Counted from the stretch's first letter, positions 36,785 to 47,700 are shown. The stretch: DNA of 64,000 nucleotides from Chitinophaga rupis (GCF_900109685.1 NZ_FOBB01000010.1:186001-250000); one strand, 5' to 3'. Notes: generated by a model not told the origin, from the sequence alone. Translations and numbers: made by a program.

Positions 36785-39397
36785 TTATTGGATCATTATA
36801 ACATGGGATAACACATTACCTGTAGCAGCGTTGTCCATACCCGGCTGCCCCCCTCCTATGCTGAGCACCGTTTTCCCTTCCGGCTGATAGCGGTTCCCCT
36901 TTTCATCAATGAGGGAAAGATCTTCTGCTGTAAGGGTAAATGATATGTGCTTACTTTCTCCGTGTTTCAATTGTATGCGCTGAAAACCTTTTAGTGACCT
37001 GACCGGCGCGTTTGCCACTCCGGGATGGCTTACATAAAGCTGCACCACTTCATCACCGTCAAGCTTTCCCGTGTTGGTGAGCTCCACGCTGATATTAACC
37101 GGTGCTCCCTTACGGGCGCTTTCAGCTACCTTAAGTCCGTTATACCTGAAATTCGTATAGCTTAGACCGTATCCGAACGGGTATAAAGGCTTACCCCGGA
37201 AATAGCGGTAGGTTCTGTTGTGCATGGAGTAATCAGTGAATGCGGGCAGGTCTTTGTCGGAGGCATAAAACGTTACGGGCAGGCGTCCTGAAGGATTATA
37301 ATCACCGAATAATACATCTGCAATGGCGGTTCCTGCACGCTGGCCGCCGTACCATGCATTCACAATAGCGGGTATACGCGCTTGTTCCCGGGGAATGGCA
37401 ATGGCGCTGCCTGTCATCATAACAAAGATGACCGGCTTGCCGGTTTGCTGCAGGGCTTCTAACAGCCGGGTTTGTACTTCAGGCAGCATAATGGTTGTCC
37501 GGTCCCCGCCATCGAACCCCGGTACTTTTACAGGCATTTCTTCTCCCTCCAGCTGTGGAGAGATACCACCGGCAAAAATGATGGCATCTACCTCCCGCAG
37601 CCTGGCTGCCAGGGCTGCGAAGTCTGTTTTAACCCTGTCGCCTGTTTTCAGCCGGATCGAGGCGTTCCCCTCATTCTGGTAGAACTCCACTACCAGCTTG
37701 TAGCTGCTATCTTTTTGAACGGGCAATGTAAACGGCCTTGCGCCCCAACGGTTTCTGGTCCAGGCATCAACAACCATTTTATCATTAATGAACAGGCGGT
37801 ACCCGTCATCTCCCTCAATTTCAAAATTCATGGTTTCTGTAGCAGCTGCTTTTAAAAAGGAGGTATACCTGGCCGAATAATGGATGGTGCCGATGTTGGG
37901 TACAGGTGTTTGCCCTTCCGCCCAGTAGTGGTCAATATCCTTTTCCATTACGGTCTGCACAGGTGCGCCTTCCAGCCGCTCATTATTAAAGTACTCGGCC
38001 TGCACACCCGGGCTGCCTTTAAAGGAAAGCATTGCCGTCATATCCCGGTAGGCCAGCAAAGTATCATTGGTGTGATTGATCGCTTTTTCAAAGATCAGCT
38101 CTGCACCAGGCCCCAGTTTTTGCCTGATCCCCTCCACAACCGTCACCACCTTTGACGGCGTGCCGTTATAGTTGCCAAGAACAGCTATTTTATTATCGGC
38201 ATTAGGACCTATCACAGCTATCTTCCTGATGGCCTTACTGAGCGGGAGCACGCCGTCCGTGTTTTTCAGCAGCACAATGGATTGCCTCGCCATTTTCAGG
38301 GCATGGGCATCATGCTCCGGTGATTCCAGGACCGACCCTGGGGTTTGCGCATATTTCACCTCCGATACCGGGTCGAACATGCCCAGCCGGAAGCGCACGG
38401 TAAATAATCTTTTTAATGAAGTATCCAATTGTTTTTCGCTTATCAAACCGGTTTGTACCGCATTTATCAGCGAATGGTACACCGAGGTGCCGCATTCAAT
38501 ATCTGTTGAATGAATGAGGGCGTCCGCCGCAGCGGCGGTTGCATCCTTATGCGTTTTGTGGTACTTAAAAAAATCGTCTATGGCCCAGCAATCGCTGGTC
38601 ACATAGCCTGTGAATTTCCATTGCCGGCGAAGGATGCTGGTCATAAGCAGATCGTTACCGCAGCATGGCTGGTTATTCACTGCATTGTATGCACACATAA
38701 CGCCTGCAACACCCGCATTCACGATCAGCTCATGAAAGGCAGGCAGATAAGTATCCCAGAGATCATGTGGCGAAGGATTAAAATTATCGGAATGCCTGGA
38801 AGGTTCCGGGCCGCTGTGCACTGCAAAGTGTTTGGCGCAGGCGGCTGCTTTCAGGTATTTGGGATCATTGCCCTGCAGCCCCCGTACAAAGGCGGCTCCC
38901 AGTTTTGCCGTCAGGTACGGATCTTCTCCATAGGTTTCCTGTCCCCTGCCCCATCTGGGATCGCGGAATATATTAATATTGGGCGTCCAGTAGGTGAGCC
39001 CCATATACCGCTCATTGTTCTTCCCTTCTGCAGTTGCCCTGTTATGAACGGCCCTGCCTTCAGTGGCCGAATAATCTGCCATCAGGTATAGTGAAGCGGT
39101 ATCCCAGGTAGCTGCCATGGCAATGGCCTGGGGATAAGAAGTTACGTGATAAGGAGTACGGGCAACGCCATGCAGGGTCTCGTTCCACCAGTCATAGGCC
39201 GGTATGCCCAGGCGGGGTATGGCAGGGGCAGCATTAAGCATTTGTGCTGCTTTTTCTTCCAGCGTTAGCCTGCTAACCAGGTCGGCCACACGCTGCTCTA
39301 CAGGCAGGGTATGATCCCACATGGGAAGACTTTTATATTGCTGACCTGAGGAAGGATTGGAGATAAATATTCCGATAAGCGCAATCAGTTTTTTCAT
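36785..39397 (-). CDS. GH3 beta-glycosidase with PA14 domain
   Basis: About 870 residues from the ATG at 39397 (MKKLIALIGIF..., signal peptide); another ATG at 39415 adds six residues. Domain order is the GH3 barrel with the nucleophile Asp in GYVTSDCWAIDDFF (about residue 269), the first part of the alpha/beta sandwich, a PA14 insert (about 450-590; FEIEGDDGYRLFINDKMVVDAW), the rest of the sandwich and a fibronectin-like C terminus (VNISVELTNTGKLDGDEVVQLYV). N-terminal motifs ETLHGVA and GRGQETYGEDPYL place it with beta-xylosidase/beta-glucosidase enzymes. It is the first gene of a minus-strand run with the tandem esterase, which fits breakdown of acylated xylan- or glucan-like chains. Confidence 0.92.
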   Translation of the reverse strand: MKKLIALIGIFISNPSSGQQYKSLPMWDHTLPVEQRVADLVSRLTLEEKAAQMLNAAPAIPRLGIPAYDWWNETLHGVARTPYHVTSYPQAIAMAATWDTASLYLMADYSATEGRAVHNRATAEGKNNERYMGLTYWTPNINIFRDPRWGRGQETYGEDPYLTAKLGAAFVRGLQGNDPKYLKAAACAKHFAVHSGPEPSRHSDNFNPSPHDLWDTYLPAFHELIVNAGVAGVMCAYNAVNNQPCCGNDLLMTSILRRQWKFTGYVTSDCWAIDDFFKYHKTHKDATAAAADALIHSTDIECGTSVYHSLINAVQTGLISEKQLDTSLKRLFTVRFRLGMFDPVSEVKYAQTPGSVLESPEHDAHALKMARQSIVLLKNTDGVLPLSKAIRKIAVIGPNADNKIAVLGNYNGTPSKVVTVVEGIRQKLGPGAELIFEKAINHTNDTLLAYRDMTAMLSFKGSPGVQAEYFNNERLEGAPVQTVMEKDIDHYWAEGQTPVPNIGTIHYSARYTSFLKAAATETMNFEIEGDDGYRLFINDKMVVDAWTRNRWGARPFTLPVQKDSSYKLVVEFYQNEGNASIRLKTGDRVKTDFAALAARLREVDAIIFAGGISPQLEGEEMPVKVPGFDGGDRTTIMLPEVQTRLLEALQQTGKPVIFVMMTGSAIAIPREQARIPAIVNAWYGGQRAGTAIADVLFGDYNPSGRLPVTFYASDKDLPAFTDYSMHNRTYRYFRGKPLYPFGYGLSYTNFRYNGLKVAESARKGAPVNISVELTNTGKLDGDEVVQLYVSHPGVANAPVRSLKGFQRIQLKHGESKHISFTLTAEDLSLIDEKGNRYQPEGKTVLSIGGGQPGMDNAATGNVLSHVIMIQ

Positions 39398-39448
39398 AAC
39401 ATTAACGTGGTTCATAATGGAGCAAGCCCTTCTTCAGCGGCTATTATT

Positions 39449-39465
39449 AATGTCTGACAGACATT
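39449..39465. promoter_or_regulatory. Perfect 17-bp palindrome upstream of GH3 gene
   Basis: AATGTCTGACAGACATT has 8-bp arms around a central A. It lies about 50 bp before the GH3 start at 39397, a position where a bound repressor or activator would affect transcription. Confidence 0.55.
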
Positions 39466-39470
39466 TATTT

Positions 39471-39494
39471 AACCATTCATAAATAAACCATTCA
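39471..39494 (-). promoter_or_regulatory. 9-bp direct repeats, 15-bp period, upstream of GH3 gene
   Basis: AACCATTCA occurs at 39471-39479 and 39486-39494. AraC-family regulators often bind direct repeats, and the divergent gene encodes one. Assignment is inferred. Confidence 0.45.
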
Positions 39495-39635
39495 ACAGCC
39501 TCCATTTTTGTCAAATGGTATTAATTAAACGTGGTGTTGCTATAGGGTGCTGCTACCGGCAGTTTCAACAGGGTTTCTTCCAGCTTTCTTGCTGGCGTTT
39601 GCGTAGCAGGCCTTAACATAATAAAGATATTAAAT

Positions 39636-39669
39636 CCGGCGGTTCAAAAAGTTCAAATATGACCGCCGG
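39636..39669. promoter_or_regulatory. GC-rich hairpin in GH3/AraC intergenic region
   Basis: CCGGCGGT (39636-39643) and ACCGCCGG (39662-39669) form a perfect 8-bp stem; the 18-base loop carries two TTCAAA copies. AATTTTTA follows on the plus strand, as in a terminator, but no plus-strand gene precedes it. It may be a leader attenuator of the AraC gene or an operator. Confidence 0.35.
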
Positions 39670-39836
39670 CAATTTTTACACATTTTCAGGGACCAGGGGC
39701 CGGGCATTGGGGCTGGCATCGTTACAGCCCTGTTTGCCAAATATTTAGCCTAACCGGACTTTTTTTTATACAAAACCGGCTATTTACTTATTTTGCTATC
39801 AGGGGAGCAGAAAGTTCATTTAATTTATTACACGGT

Positions 39837-40718
39837 ATGATCAAACGGGCGCTTAAACAAACTTTTACGTTATTGAATGTCGATCGTGTGGAGCTTGACT
39901 CAAAATGGAATTATAAAAATGTGATCAGCCCCTATTTCAGACTATATTATATTGATGCAGGGGCCGGCGAAATTTCTGATCTTTCAGCTAATGTCAGGCT
40001 TGAGCCGGGTTTTTTATACATCATACCAAGCTTCACCTTATGTAACCTTACCTGCCAAAGCTATCTCAGACAGTATTTCGTACAGTTTTTCGAAGAGTCG
40101 TCAGATGGCATCTCCCTATTTGCAAATAACCGGTCCATTTTCAGCATAAAAGCTACAGAAATGGATATTATGAACGTTAAACGTTTATTGGAGATCAACC
40201 CGGGCAGAGGGATCAACCGGTCAGACAATCCCAAAGTATACGAAAAAAATATTTTCTACAAAGAGTACCAGGAGCGCAATAACCAGCAAAACATGTCAAC
40301 CTTTATAGAAACACATGGCATTCTTTTGCAGCTGGTTTCCCGCTTTCTGTCGCCGGAGATCTTTAAACATAACGAAGCGGGTCAGATACCGGCTAAGATC
40401 CTGCATGCGATCAATTATATTCAGCTAAACCTGGATCAGGATCTGTCGGTCACTCAGCTGGCAAAATCAGCGAACCTGCATACCGATTATTTTTCACGCC
40501 TGTTTTATCACTACACCGGAGAAAGGCCTGTAAAGTACATCCATGAAAAAAGGATCGAGCGGGCTCAATACCTGATGGTAACAACCCAGATGACCTATTC
40601 TGAAATTGCGGCGCAAACAGGCTTTGAAAATGTATACTACTTTTCCAGGATCTTTAAAAGGATCACAGGAACCTCCCCCGGTCATTACAAAAAGCAAATG
40701 GACTTACTCAATTTTTAA
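39837..40718 (+). CDS. AraC family transcriptional regulator
   Basis: 293 residues. The N-terminal cupin-like sensing domain has YIDAGAGEISDLSANVRLEPGFLYIIPS, and the C-terminal AraC double HTH has VTQLAKSANLHTDYFSRLFYHYTG and YSEIAAQTGFENVYYFSRIFKRITG. This architecture (AraC_binding plus HTH_18) is common for regulators that bind a sugar. It is transcribed away from the GH3 gene across a region with palindromic and repeated elements, so it likely controls GH3 and the esterase, independently of the ECF/FecR pair further down. Confidence 0.9.
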   Translation: MIKRALKQTFTLLNVDRVELDSKWNYKNVISPYFRLYYIDAGAGEISDLSANVRLEPGFLYIIPSFTLCNLTCQSYLRQYFVQFFEESSDGISLFANNRSIFSIKATEMDIMNVKRLLEINPGRGINRSDNPKVYEKNIFYKEYQERNNQQNMSTFIETHGILLQLVSRFLSPEIFKHNEAGQIPAKILHAINYIQLNLDQDLSVTQLAKSANLHTDYFSRLFYHYTGERPVKYIHEKRIERAQYLMVTTQMTYSEIAAQTGFENVYYFSRIFKRITGTSPGHYKKQMDLLNF

Positions 40719-40816
40719 ATGGTGATGCGTTTTCTCATTTCACTTACGCAGGTGAGCAGCGGACATTGAATGTGCTGGTGCACGGTGTGCAACAGATGGC
40801 ATTGAACACGCATTAC

Positions 40817-43015
40817 CTACTCATAAGCTGCTCTAATGGCAGGCCTGTACTTTTCATACACCTGTAATGCTTTGCTTATGCTGCTGCCTGCCGGCTGTAC
40901 AGGAAATGCTTTTTGCTCATTTACCCAGCTCCACTCCCACTGCTTAATGTGCTGTTCAAACAATTTAAGGTCTGGCTCCGTTTGCATACGCAGCGATTGT
41001 TGCAGCATCTGAAAAAACTGCGCCCATCTTTTTTTATAAAAATCATTTATTAAACCGCTCCATTGCCGGTTAGCATATTCATGTAAGGGGCTCTCGGCAT
41101 CGCCCCATAGCGTTACCAGGTCACGGGCATTACGTTCATATAACGCCTGTTCTGCAGCGGTAGTGCCGCAACGGCGTGCGCTTGCAATCCAGGGGCCCAG
41201 CATAAAATCTTTACGTGTTGCCAACAGGGCATCCATATCGCTCATTAGCTGCAGGAACCGGCGGCTGTATTCCGCAAACGCTGTGCTGTCCTTATCCTTA
41301 AAAGCGCCTTTCCATTTTGCCTGTAAGGGAAGCGCGTAATTGGCAAGCACCTGCCGGGTAATATCAACAAGGTCGTAGCGGAAGCCGTCTGTATTTATGC
41401 CATTCTTTGCAGCATGAATGAATAAGTCCCACGCGGGTAACAGCTCTCCGGGCGGGTAATTGAGCCGGGTGCGCGTCCATACGGTGGTTGAATCAAATGT
41501 GGGCCGGCCCGTAATAATTGATTCTGCGCCATCCCTTATATCTTTTCCATTGTAAGCGGTGGCCCTTAATACCTGCCAGGCTTTCACCAGGCTGTCGCTG
41601 GCAACACCATAACGGTTCAGCACATATTTTTTCAGCCATTCGTTTAAGTCAACAGGTTTTATTTGCCAGGTATGCTGCATCATCAGCTCATAGATCACAG
41701 GATTTTGTTCAATGGCTTCCATGGTTAAGCCAATGCCTGATAAACGTCCGGAAGCGCTGTCATTTAAAGCCATGGCAGGCCCGCCGGCAACGCCGTCCAT
41801 TCTCCCAAACAGGTTTACGTTGCCGCCAAAATTGTTAAGCATGTTCCAGATCCAGGGTTTGCCATAGAATGCAGCTGTTCTTTTCCACACAGGCTCTATT
41901 TCTGCGGCAAGGTCCAGCAATATCATTTTATTATCCGGAACGGCCTTTAGCAGGGCCTCTATCTGCGGGGCTTTCCAGAACTTCCGGTCACTGTAGAACA
42001 GCCAGCCCTGCATCACCCAAACAGCTGCAGTATCTGCCTGCCGCATGCCTTCATAGATCCTTGCACTCAGCTTTGACAGGAAAGAGGGATCATCAGAAGG
42101 AGGCTCATTTTCATTGAAGGTATCGGCGGAATACAAGTGATCAGTACCAAACAAGCGGGTTTGCGCTTCCAGGAATTTCTTTCCGATGGTTGCAAACAGC
42201 GGGTCTTCCGAATCCAGGATGTAGGTATCGGAGAAACCGTTTGTCCAGTTGGTTGCTTTCAGCTTTGCTCCTGGAAATCTTTTCTTAAACGCAGCCGGAA
42301 CATGGCCGGTAAAAGCAGGAAGTACGGGTGTCATACCCAGCTCTCTTTCCCGTTTAAGGATCTGCTGCTGCAGCACTTTATGGCTTTGCATCCAGCTAAG
42401 CGGCAGCGGGCCGCCCCAGCCATCCAGGTTACCCATCCAAAACCAGGAAAAATAAGCAGGGCCGCAAAAAAAGTCGGCCAGCTCCTGGTCGCTAAAGCCC
42501 ATTTCTTTATACACCGTGTACCAGGTATATTCCTCACCGGTAATAGCCAGCGGCATGTTAATGCCATGCAGCGCCATCCAGTCAATTTCTTTTTCCCAAC
42601 GGTCCCAATCCCACCAGCTCATGCTGTAGTTAAAAGTGCAGTAGTTAAGATAATAGCGGTATTGATAGGGTGTTTGCCTGCGAACCTTTTCTTTTAGAAC
42701 CGGAAGCTTTTGGGGCAGATGAAGGTTGGTACCATTCCAGGTGACCTGGGAATGGCAATATTCAGTAAGGTAATAATACAGTGCCGCAGCAACGGCCACA
42801 CCATTATTGCCTCTCAAAATAATTCTATTGGCGCTGCTTTCAATTTCAAACACATCTTTTCCATCCTGCCGGGATAAGCCCTCCACTTTGAAAAAAGCTG
42901 CCTGTTGGGGAAGCATTCTTTTAATAAGCCCGTAAGATGCCTGTGCATCCGGTTGTGCATTTACTTTCAGCAAAAGGGCTACGCAGCATAACAATAAAAT
43001 AAACTTTCTCATCAT
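40817..43015 (-). CDS. GH89 alpha-N-acetylglucosaminidase
   Basis: 732 residues with a signal peptide (MMRKFILLLCCVALLLKVNAQ). The order of parts matches NAGLU/GH89: a small N-terminal alpha/beta domain (RGNNGVAVAAALYYYLTEYCH), then the catalytic barrel with MALHGINMPLAITGEEYTWY, TFNENEPPSDDP (acid/base Glu) and LLDLAAEIEPVWKRT (nucleophile Glu). The helical C-terminal domain follows. The family hydrolyses terminal alpha-linked GlcNAc, for example from glycoproteins or bacterial polysaccharides. It follows a susC-susD pair on the same strand after 96 bases containing a hairpin. It is the only enzyme of that locus, so an alpha-GlcNAc-capped glycan is a plausible substrate. Confidence 0.93.
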   Translation of the reverse strand: MMRKFILLLCCVALLLKVNAQPDAQASYGLIKRMLPQQAAFFKVEGLSRQDGKDVFEIESSANRIILRGNNGVAVAAALYYYLTEYCHSQVTWNGTNLHLPQKLPVLKEKVRRQTPYQYRYYLNYCTFNYSMSWWDWDRWEKEIDWMALHGINMPLAITGEEYTWYTVYKEMGFSDQELADFFCGPAYFSWFWMGNLDGWGGPLPLSWMQSHKVLQQQILKRERELGMTPVLPAFTGHVPAAFKKRFPGAKLKATNWTNGFSDTYILDSEDPLFATIGKKFLEAQTRLFGTDHLYSADTFNENEPPSDDPSFLSKLSARIYEGMRQADTAAVWVMQGWLFYSDRKFWKAPQIEALLKAVPDNKMILLDLAAEIEPVWKRTAAFYGKPWIWNMLNNFGGNVNLFGRMDGVAGGPAMALNDSASGRLSGIGLTMEAIEQNPVIYELMMQHTWQIKPVDLNEWLKKYVLNRYGVASDSLVKAWQVLRATAYNGKDIRDGAESIITGRPTFDSTTVWTRTRLNYPPGELLPAWDLFIHAAKNGINTDGFRYDLVDITRQVLANYALPLQAKWKGAFKDKDSTAFAEYSRRFLQLMSDMDALLATRKDFMLGPWIASARRCGTTAAEQALYERNARDLVTLWGDAESPLHEYANRQWSGLINDFYKKRWAQFFQMLQQSLRMQTEPDLKLFEQHIKQWEWSWVNEQKAFPVQPAGSSISKALQVYEKYRPAIRAAYE

Positions 43016-43054
43016 CGACCTTGCTTTAGGTATAAAATAACATGCTGAAATTGA

Positions 43055-43082
43055 ATAACCCGGGAACGGATCCCCGGGTTAT
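43055..43082 (-). terminator. Hairpin between susD and GH89 gene
   Basis: ATAACCCGGG (43055-43064) and CCCGGGTTAT (43073-43082) form a perfect 10-bp stem with an 8-base loop. No long T-run follows on the minus strand, so termination may be partial, reducing GH89 relative to susCD. Confidence 0.5.
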
Positions 43083-43111
43083 ATAAAATCTTCACCGATG
43101 GCTTACAACAC

Positions 43112-44731
43112 TCAATAGCCAGGGTTTTGCGTAAGCGCGAGATTAAGACTTAATGCCGAGGTAGGGATTGGAAAAATCCGGCGATAAGTTTCGGTATTAG
43201 TCTTAAAGCCCCACTTATCCTCAAACTTGCCGAAGCGGATCATATCATTCCGGCGCCAGGCTTCCCAGGCAAATTCACGCGTACGCTCTGCATACAAAGT
43301 GGCAAGCGTTACGGCCGTCCAGGGGGCCGTTGTAGTACGCTGCGCCCTTACATCGTTCACAAGAGATAAAGCTGTTTGGCCGTTGGTGGCAGCACCGCCC
43401 CGCAATATTGCCTCTGCCTTCATCAGCAATATATCCGCATACCTGAATACCGGTATATCATTGTTCTGGTTACGGGTAGGTGAGCTTGCATCGGGATAGA
43501 ACTTGATATTGCGGTACCCCATATTCCAGCCTATTTCATCGTTACCCACATCAAATTGCGATGCATCGCCCTGCCTTAAAACAATATCAGGTGTGAGCTT
43601 TACATGGAACAATAATGCACCGGAAGGATCGCTTCCTGAATAAAACTGGTCATAGCCCAGGTTAGTAGTGGCAACGGTTACCGGCGTAACACCGTCATTC
43701 ATATACTGCAAACCGGTAAGCCATTGTCCGTTCCTGACATCGTTGGGATCATTAAAGAAGGCATAATATTCAGGCAGGGTACTTGCAGGACCACCCGGCG
43801 TAAATGGCAGGCTGAATTTTTTGGTTTCGCTGCGCGGTACATCGTAACGGGCATGTATATTCACACTTCTGAAAGGAAAAGTGTTGGCTGCTGTTGCATC
43901 GTAAGGAATAGCAAAAATAAATTCAGGCGTTAGCGGTCCATTGTCAGGATAAAAGATCTTAAGATAGCTATCCTTTGGCGCTAATGCATATCTACCGGAT
44001 TTAATGATGTTGTCGCAGGCGGCAATACAATCATCATTACGCTGCGTGCCGGTATACACCTCTGCATTCAGGTACATTTTAGCCAGTAAGGCATAAGCGG
44101 TGTACAGGTTAGGCCGGCCATAGGTGGTAATACCGGTTACGGTGCTTAAAGAAGGAATAGCGGCTTTGATCTCGCTTTCAATAAAATTAAATACCTGTGC
44201 ACGGGGTATATTAGGCTTGGGAGTAAAATCGCCATACAGGGTATCTATAGGTACATTCCCATAGTTATCCATCAGCATAAAATAAGCCAACGCCCGCACC
44301 ATTTTAAGCTCAGCCAGGCTGGTTTGTTTAAACGCGCCGGCCGGCATATTTTTAGTCAGGATAGACAGCGCCTGGTTGGTGGCGCCAATAGTAGTTACCA
44401 GCCAGGTCCAGTTACCATTCACATAACCGTTGTCTTTTGTCCAGCTATGGTAATGCATTTCCTTATTCTGCCCGCCATCATACCAGTTACCGCCCCGGGC
44501 AGGCATAATGCCTTCATCCGTACTATAAGATTGCATAAAGAAATACTCAACGCCATAATTACCGCGTAGCGCAACATAGGCCGGGCCCGCAGCCTGTACG
44601 AACTGTGCGGAATCCTGCGGAAAAACATCGGGTGTTAATTCCGTGGAAACCGGCACCTCCACCTTGTGACAGGCGCTGAGGGCAAAAGCCAGGCACCCTA
44701 TACCAATACTATATTTAATTAACTTTTTCAT
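43112..44731 (-). CDS. SusD/RagB family glycan-binding lipoprotein
   Basis: 539 residues; lipoprotein signal MKKLIKYSIGIGCLAFALSAC with Cys21. SusD features are MVRALAYFMLMDNYGNVPIDTL, FRYADILLMKAEAILRGG, SLVNDVRAQRTT, RTREFAWEAWRRNDMIRFGKF and the C-terminal TQNPGY. It lies 23 bases downstream of its SusC gene. It is the surface lid of the transporter and, with GH89 next, may bind GlcNAc-containing oligosaccharides; specificity is inferred only. Confidence 0.95.
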   Translation of the reverse strand: MKKLIKYSIGIGCLAFALSACHKVEVPVSTELTPDVFPQDSAQFVQAAGPAYVALRGNYGVEYFFMQSYSTDEGIMPARGGNWYDGGQNKEMHYHSWTKDNGYVNGNWTWLVTTIGATNQALSILTKNMPAGAFKQTSLAELKMVRALAYFMLMDNYGNVPIDTLYGDFTPKPNIPRAQVFNFIESEIKAAIPSLSTVTGITTYGRPNLYTAYALLAKMYLNAEVYTGTQRNDDCIAACDNIIKSGRYALAPKDSYLKIFYPDNGPLTPEFIFAIPYDATAANTFPFRSVNIHARYDVPRSETKKFSLPFTPGGPASTLPEYYAFFNDPNDVRNGQWLTGLQYMNDGVTPVTVATTNLGYDQFYSGSDPSGALLFHVKLTPDIVLRQGDASQFDVGNDEIGWNMGYRNIKFYPDASSPTRNQNNDIPVFRYADILLMKAEAILRGGAATNGQTALSLVNDVRAQRTTTAPWTAVTLATLYAERTREFAWEAWRRNDMIRFGKFEDKWGFKTNTETYRRIFPIPTSALSLNLALTQNPGY

Positions 44732-44754
44732 GATTAATGATTTTTCAGATTAGA

Positions 44755-47700
44755 TCAAAATGCCGCGTTCAAGCCAAACAAAAAGGTGCGCGTTTTAGGA
44801 TAGAAGTTGTTATAATCAACTCCGGGCGCAATACCTCCCTGGTTCACTTCAGGATCAACCCCTTTGAATTTTGTGATCACGAACAGGTTGTTCACAGACG
44901 TGTATAACCGGATGTTCTTAATATACCGGCCCGGGTTTTTGAAATTATAACCCAGCGTTGCATTATCAAATCTTACATAAGAGCCGCTTTCTATAAAACG
45001 GGAAGAGTATCTGTATGCGTTCACATCGGCGATAGATTCATTACCGGCATCTACCAGAATGTTGGAGTATTGTGCAGTAGTAGGCCTGAAAAGATCTGCC
45101 CGGGTGGCGTTAAATATTTTGTTCCCGAACACCCCTCTTATAAAAATATTGAGATCGAAATCCTTATAGTGGAAACTGTTGGACCAGCCAGCCAGCAGCT
45201 TAGGCTGTGCGCTGCCCATATAATGGTAGTCAGTGCCATTGGACGGAGAGGTGGTAAGCTTACCATCGCCCCCTACATATTGAGATACGCCATCAGCGTT
45301 CTTACCGGCATATTCCAATGTGAAGAACTGACCCAGCGGTTTACCCGATTTTAACAGCTGTAAAGAGCTGCCGGACTGGCCACCGCCTTCCGGGTAGCTT
45401 ACTGCCAGCGAATCGCCGCCAGTGAACAGCGGGTTTTTGAGGCTGGTTATTTTATTGGTGTTATGTGCCAGGTTCAGGTTGGATGTCCAGCTGAAATTTT
45501 TGGTTTGCACGGGCGTGGCGCTAAGTCCCAGCTCAATGCCCTTATTATTCATACTTCCCCCATTGGCTGTAATGGTTCCTGCCGGAACAAGCTGCGGGTC
45601 AACCCGGTAGGGATAGATCATACCCGTGGTATTCTTGTTATACCATTCCAGTGTACCGCTTAATTTGCCTTTTAATATTGCAAAGTCGATACCGATGTTA
45701 GTGGTGGCTGTTTTTTCCCAGCGCAGGTCAGGATTATCGGCCTGGGTAGGGCCATAGGCTGCTACCAGCACACCGTTATAATAATACGTTCCAAGGCTGC
45801 CGGAGATAAGCCGTGCGGTATAGGCATTAAAACCGGTGGCATTACCTGTTACGCCGTAGCTTGCTCTCAGCTTTAAGCTGGTAAAAATTTGCTGTTTGTC
45901 CATAAACGCTTCATTGCTGATGCGCCATGCAGCACCTACAGAAGGAAAGTATCCCCACTGGTGGTCGGTTCCGAAAACAGAGCTGCCATCCCTTCTGATA
46001 GAACCCTGTAACAGGTACTTATCCTTGAAGTTATAGTTTAAGCGGGCAAAGTCTGAAATAAGCCTTGTTTCCTGGTAAACACCGTTAGGGCCAAAGTCAA
46101 TACGGTACGAGCTAACCGCATAAGGATTACTTAATGCAAAGTTTCTGTAAGCTATGTTATCAACAGGAAAATTGGAGGTAGAGGCCTGGAAACCATCGCC
46201 ATTAACAAAATTCTGCCATGAGTATCCCAGCACCGCGTTTATGTTGTGATCACCGAACTTCCGGTCCCAGGTAAGGTAAGTTTCAAGCAGCTTGCTCGTG
46301 TTCTGGAACGAGCTTCTTACCGCCTGCCCGTTTGTGCCGAATGTTTGCTGCGAGTGTGCACCTAGTCCGGGATCCGGGTTATCATACATGTTGGTGTAAT
46401 GATCTGTAAAATACTTATTGTAATAGGCTCCGTATAACAAGCTGGTGCTTTGGTAAGCAAGATTCATATCGTATGTGAACCCGAAAGGCAGCTTAACCTG
46501 CGTGGTGAAGCTGCCGACCAGGGTATTGTTCTTATTGTTTACCTGGCTGTTATCCAGCATGGCTACCGGGTTATAGTAGTTCTGGTTCTGGAAGTTCTCA
46601 AAATAGGTTCCATCCGCATTTTTAATGGGTGAAACCGGCAGGTACAGCGCAGACTGTAACAATACGGTATTCCGGTATGCAATATCATCAGAATTGGTAT
46701 GGGAGTTGGTTACCGTAAGCCCGAATTTTACTTTATCATTTAAAGCATATTGTTCTACAGCCATGCGGGCAATCACACGTTCCAGGGAGCTGGATGTAAG
46801 GATCCCTTCTTTACGCATGTAGTTAACACTGGCTATGTAATTGCCGTGTTCTCCACCGCCGCTGAAAGAGAGGTTATGATTATGCGAAACTGCGGAGCTG
46901 CGTTGTATGGAGCTTTGCCAGTCGGTATTTGCGCCTTTATCATCCGCGGGAGAAAAAGCCAGGTTATTCTTTTTAAGAAAATCCCTCAGCTGGCCGGCAT
47001 CCATCATATCCAGCTTGTTGGATACTTTTTCCAGCCCAATGTAACTATTGTAGCCCACCTGCATCTGTCCGCTCCTGCCCTTCCTGGTGGTGACCATAAT
47101 AACGCCGTTGGCGCCGCGGTTACCATAGATAGCCGTGGCAGCGGCATCTTTCAGCACATCTATTGAAGCAATATCATCCGGCGCTATTACAGAGATATCT
47201 GCGCCGGGTATACCGTCAATTACATAGAACGGCGTTTGTGAGCTGTTAATGGTGGAAGCGCCCCGCATAACAACTGCGGCCGGCTTATTAGGATCGCCGC
47301 TGGCTGAAATATTCAGGCCCGGCACCTTACCCTGTAACAACTGGCCTACATCACTTATTGCGCCCCTGTTAAGATCTTCTGCCTTAACAGTTGAAATAGC
47401 GCTGGTTAAGGCGGCCCGGTTCTGCTTACCATAGCCTACCACCACAAAATCACTCAATGTCACTTTGCTTTCTGCAAGGTTTACGGCAACAAAAGGCTGA
47501 TCATTAAACGCCAGCTCCTTTGGATCATAACCCACATAGGAAAACACCAGCACTTCGCCTTTATTAACGCTTATGGAAAACTCGCCATTCGCATCAGTGG
47601 TGGTTCCCCGCTGCGTGTTCTTTACCAATACGCTTACGCCAATGAGCGGTGTACCATCAGCGGCGGTTACTTTTCCCTTTATATGCGCGGGTGGCAGCGG

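Larger units (their letters stand above)
39416..39836. other. Divergent intergenic region between GH3 and AraC genes
   Basis: No gene is visible in these 421 bases. It contains a 17-bp palindrome, a pair of 9-bp direct repeats, a small CCAGC/GCTGG stem (39580-39595) and a GC-rich hairpin (39636-39669). A -7-like TATTTTG lies at 39789-39795 before the AraC gene. Confidence 0.6.
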
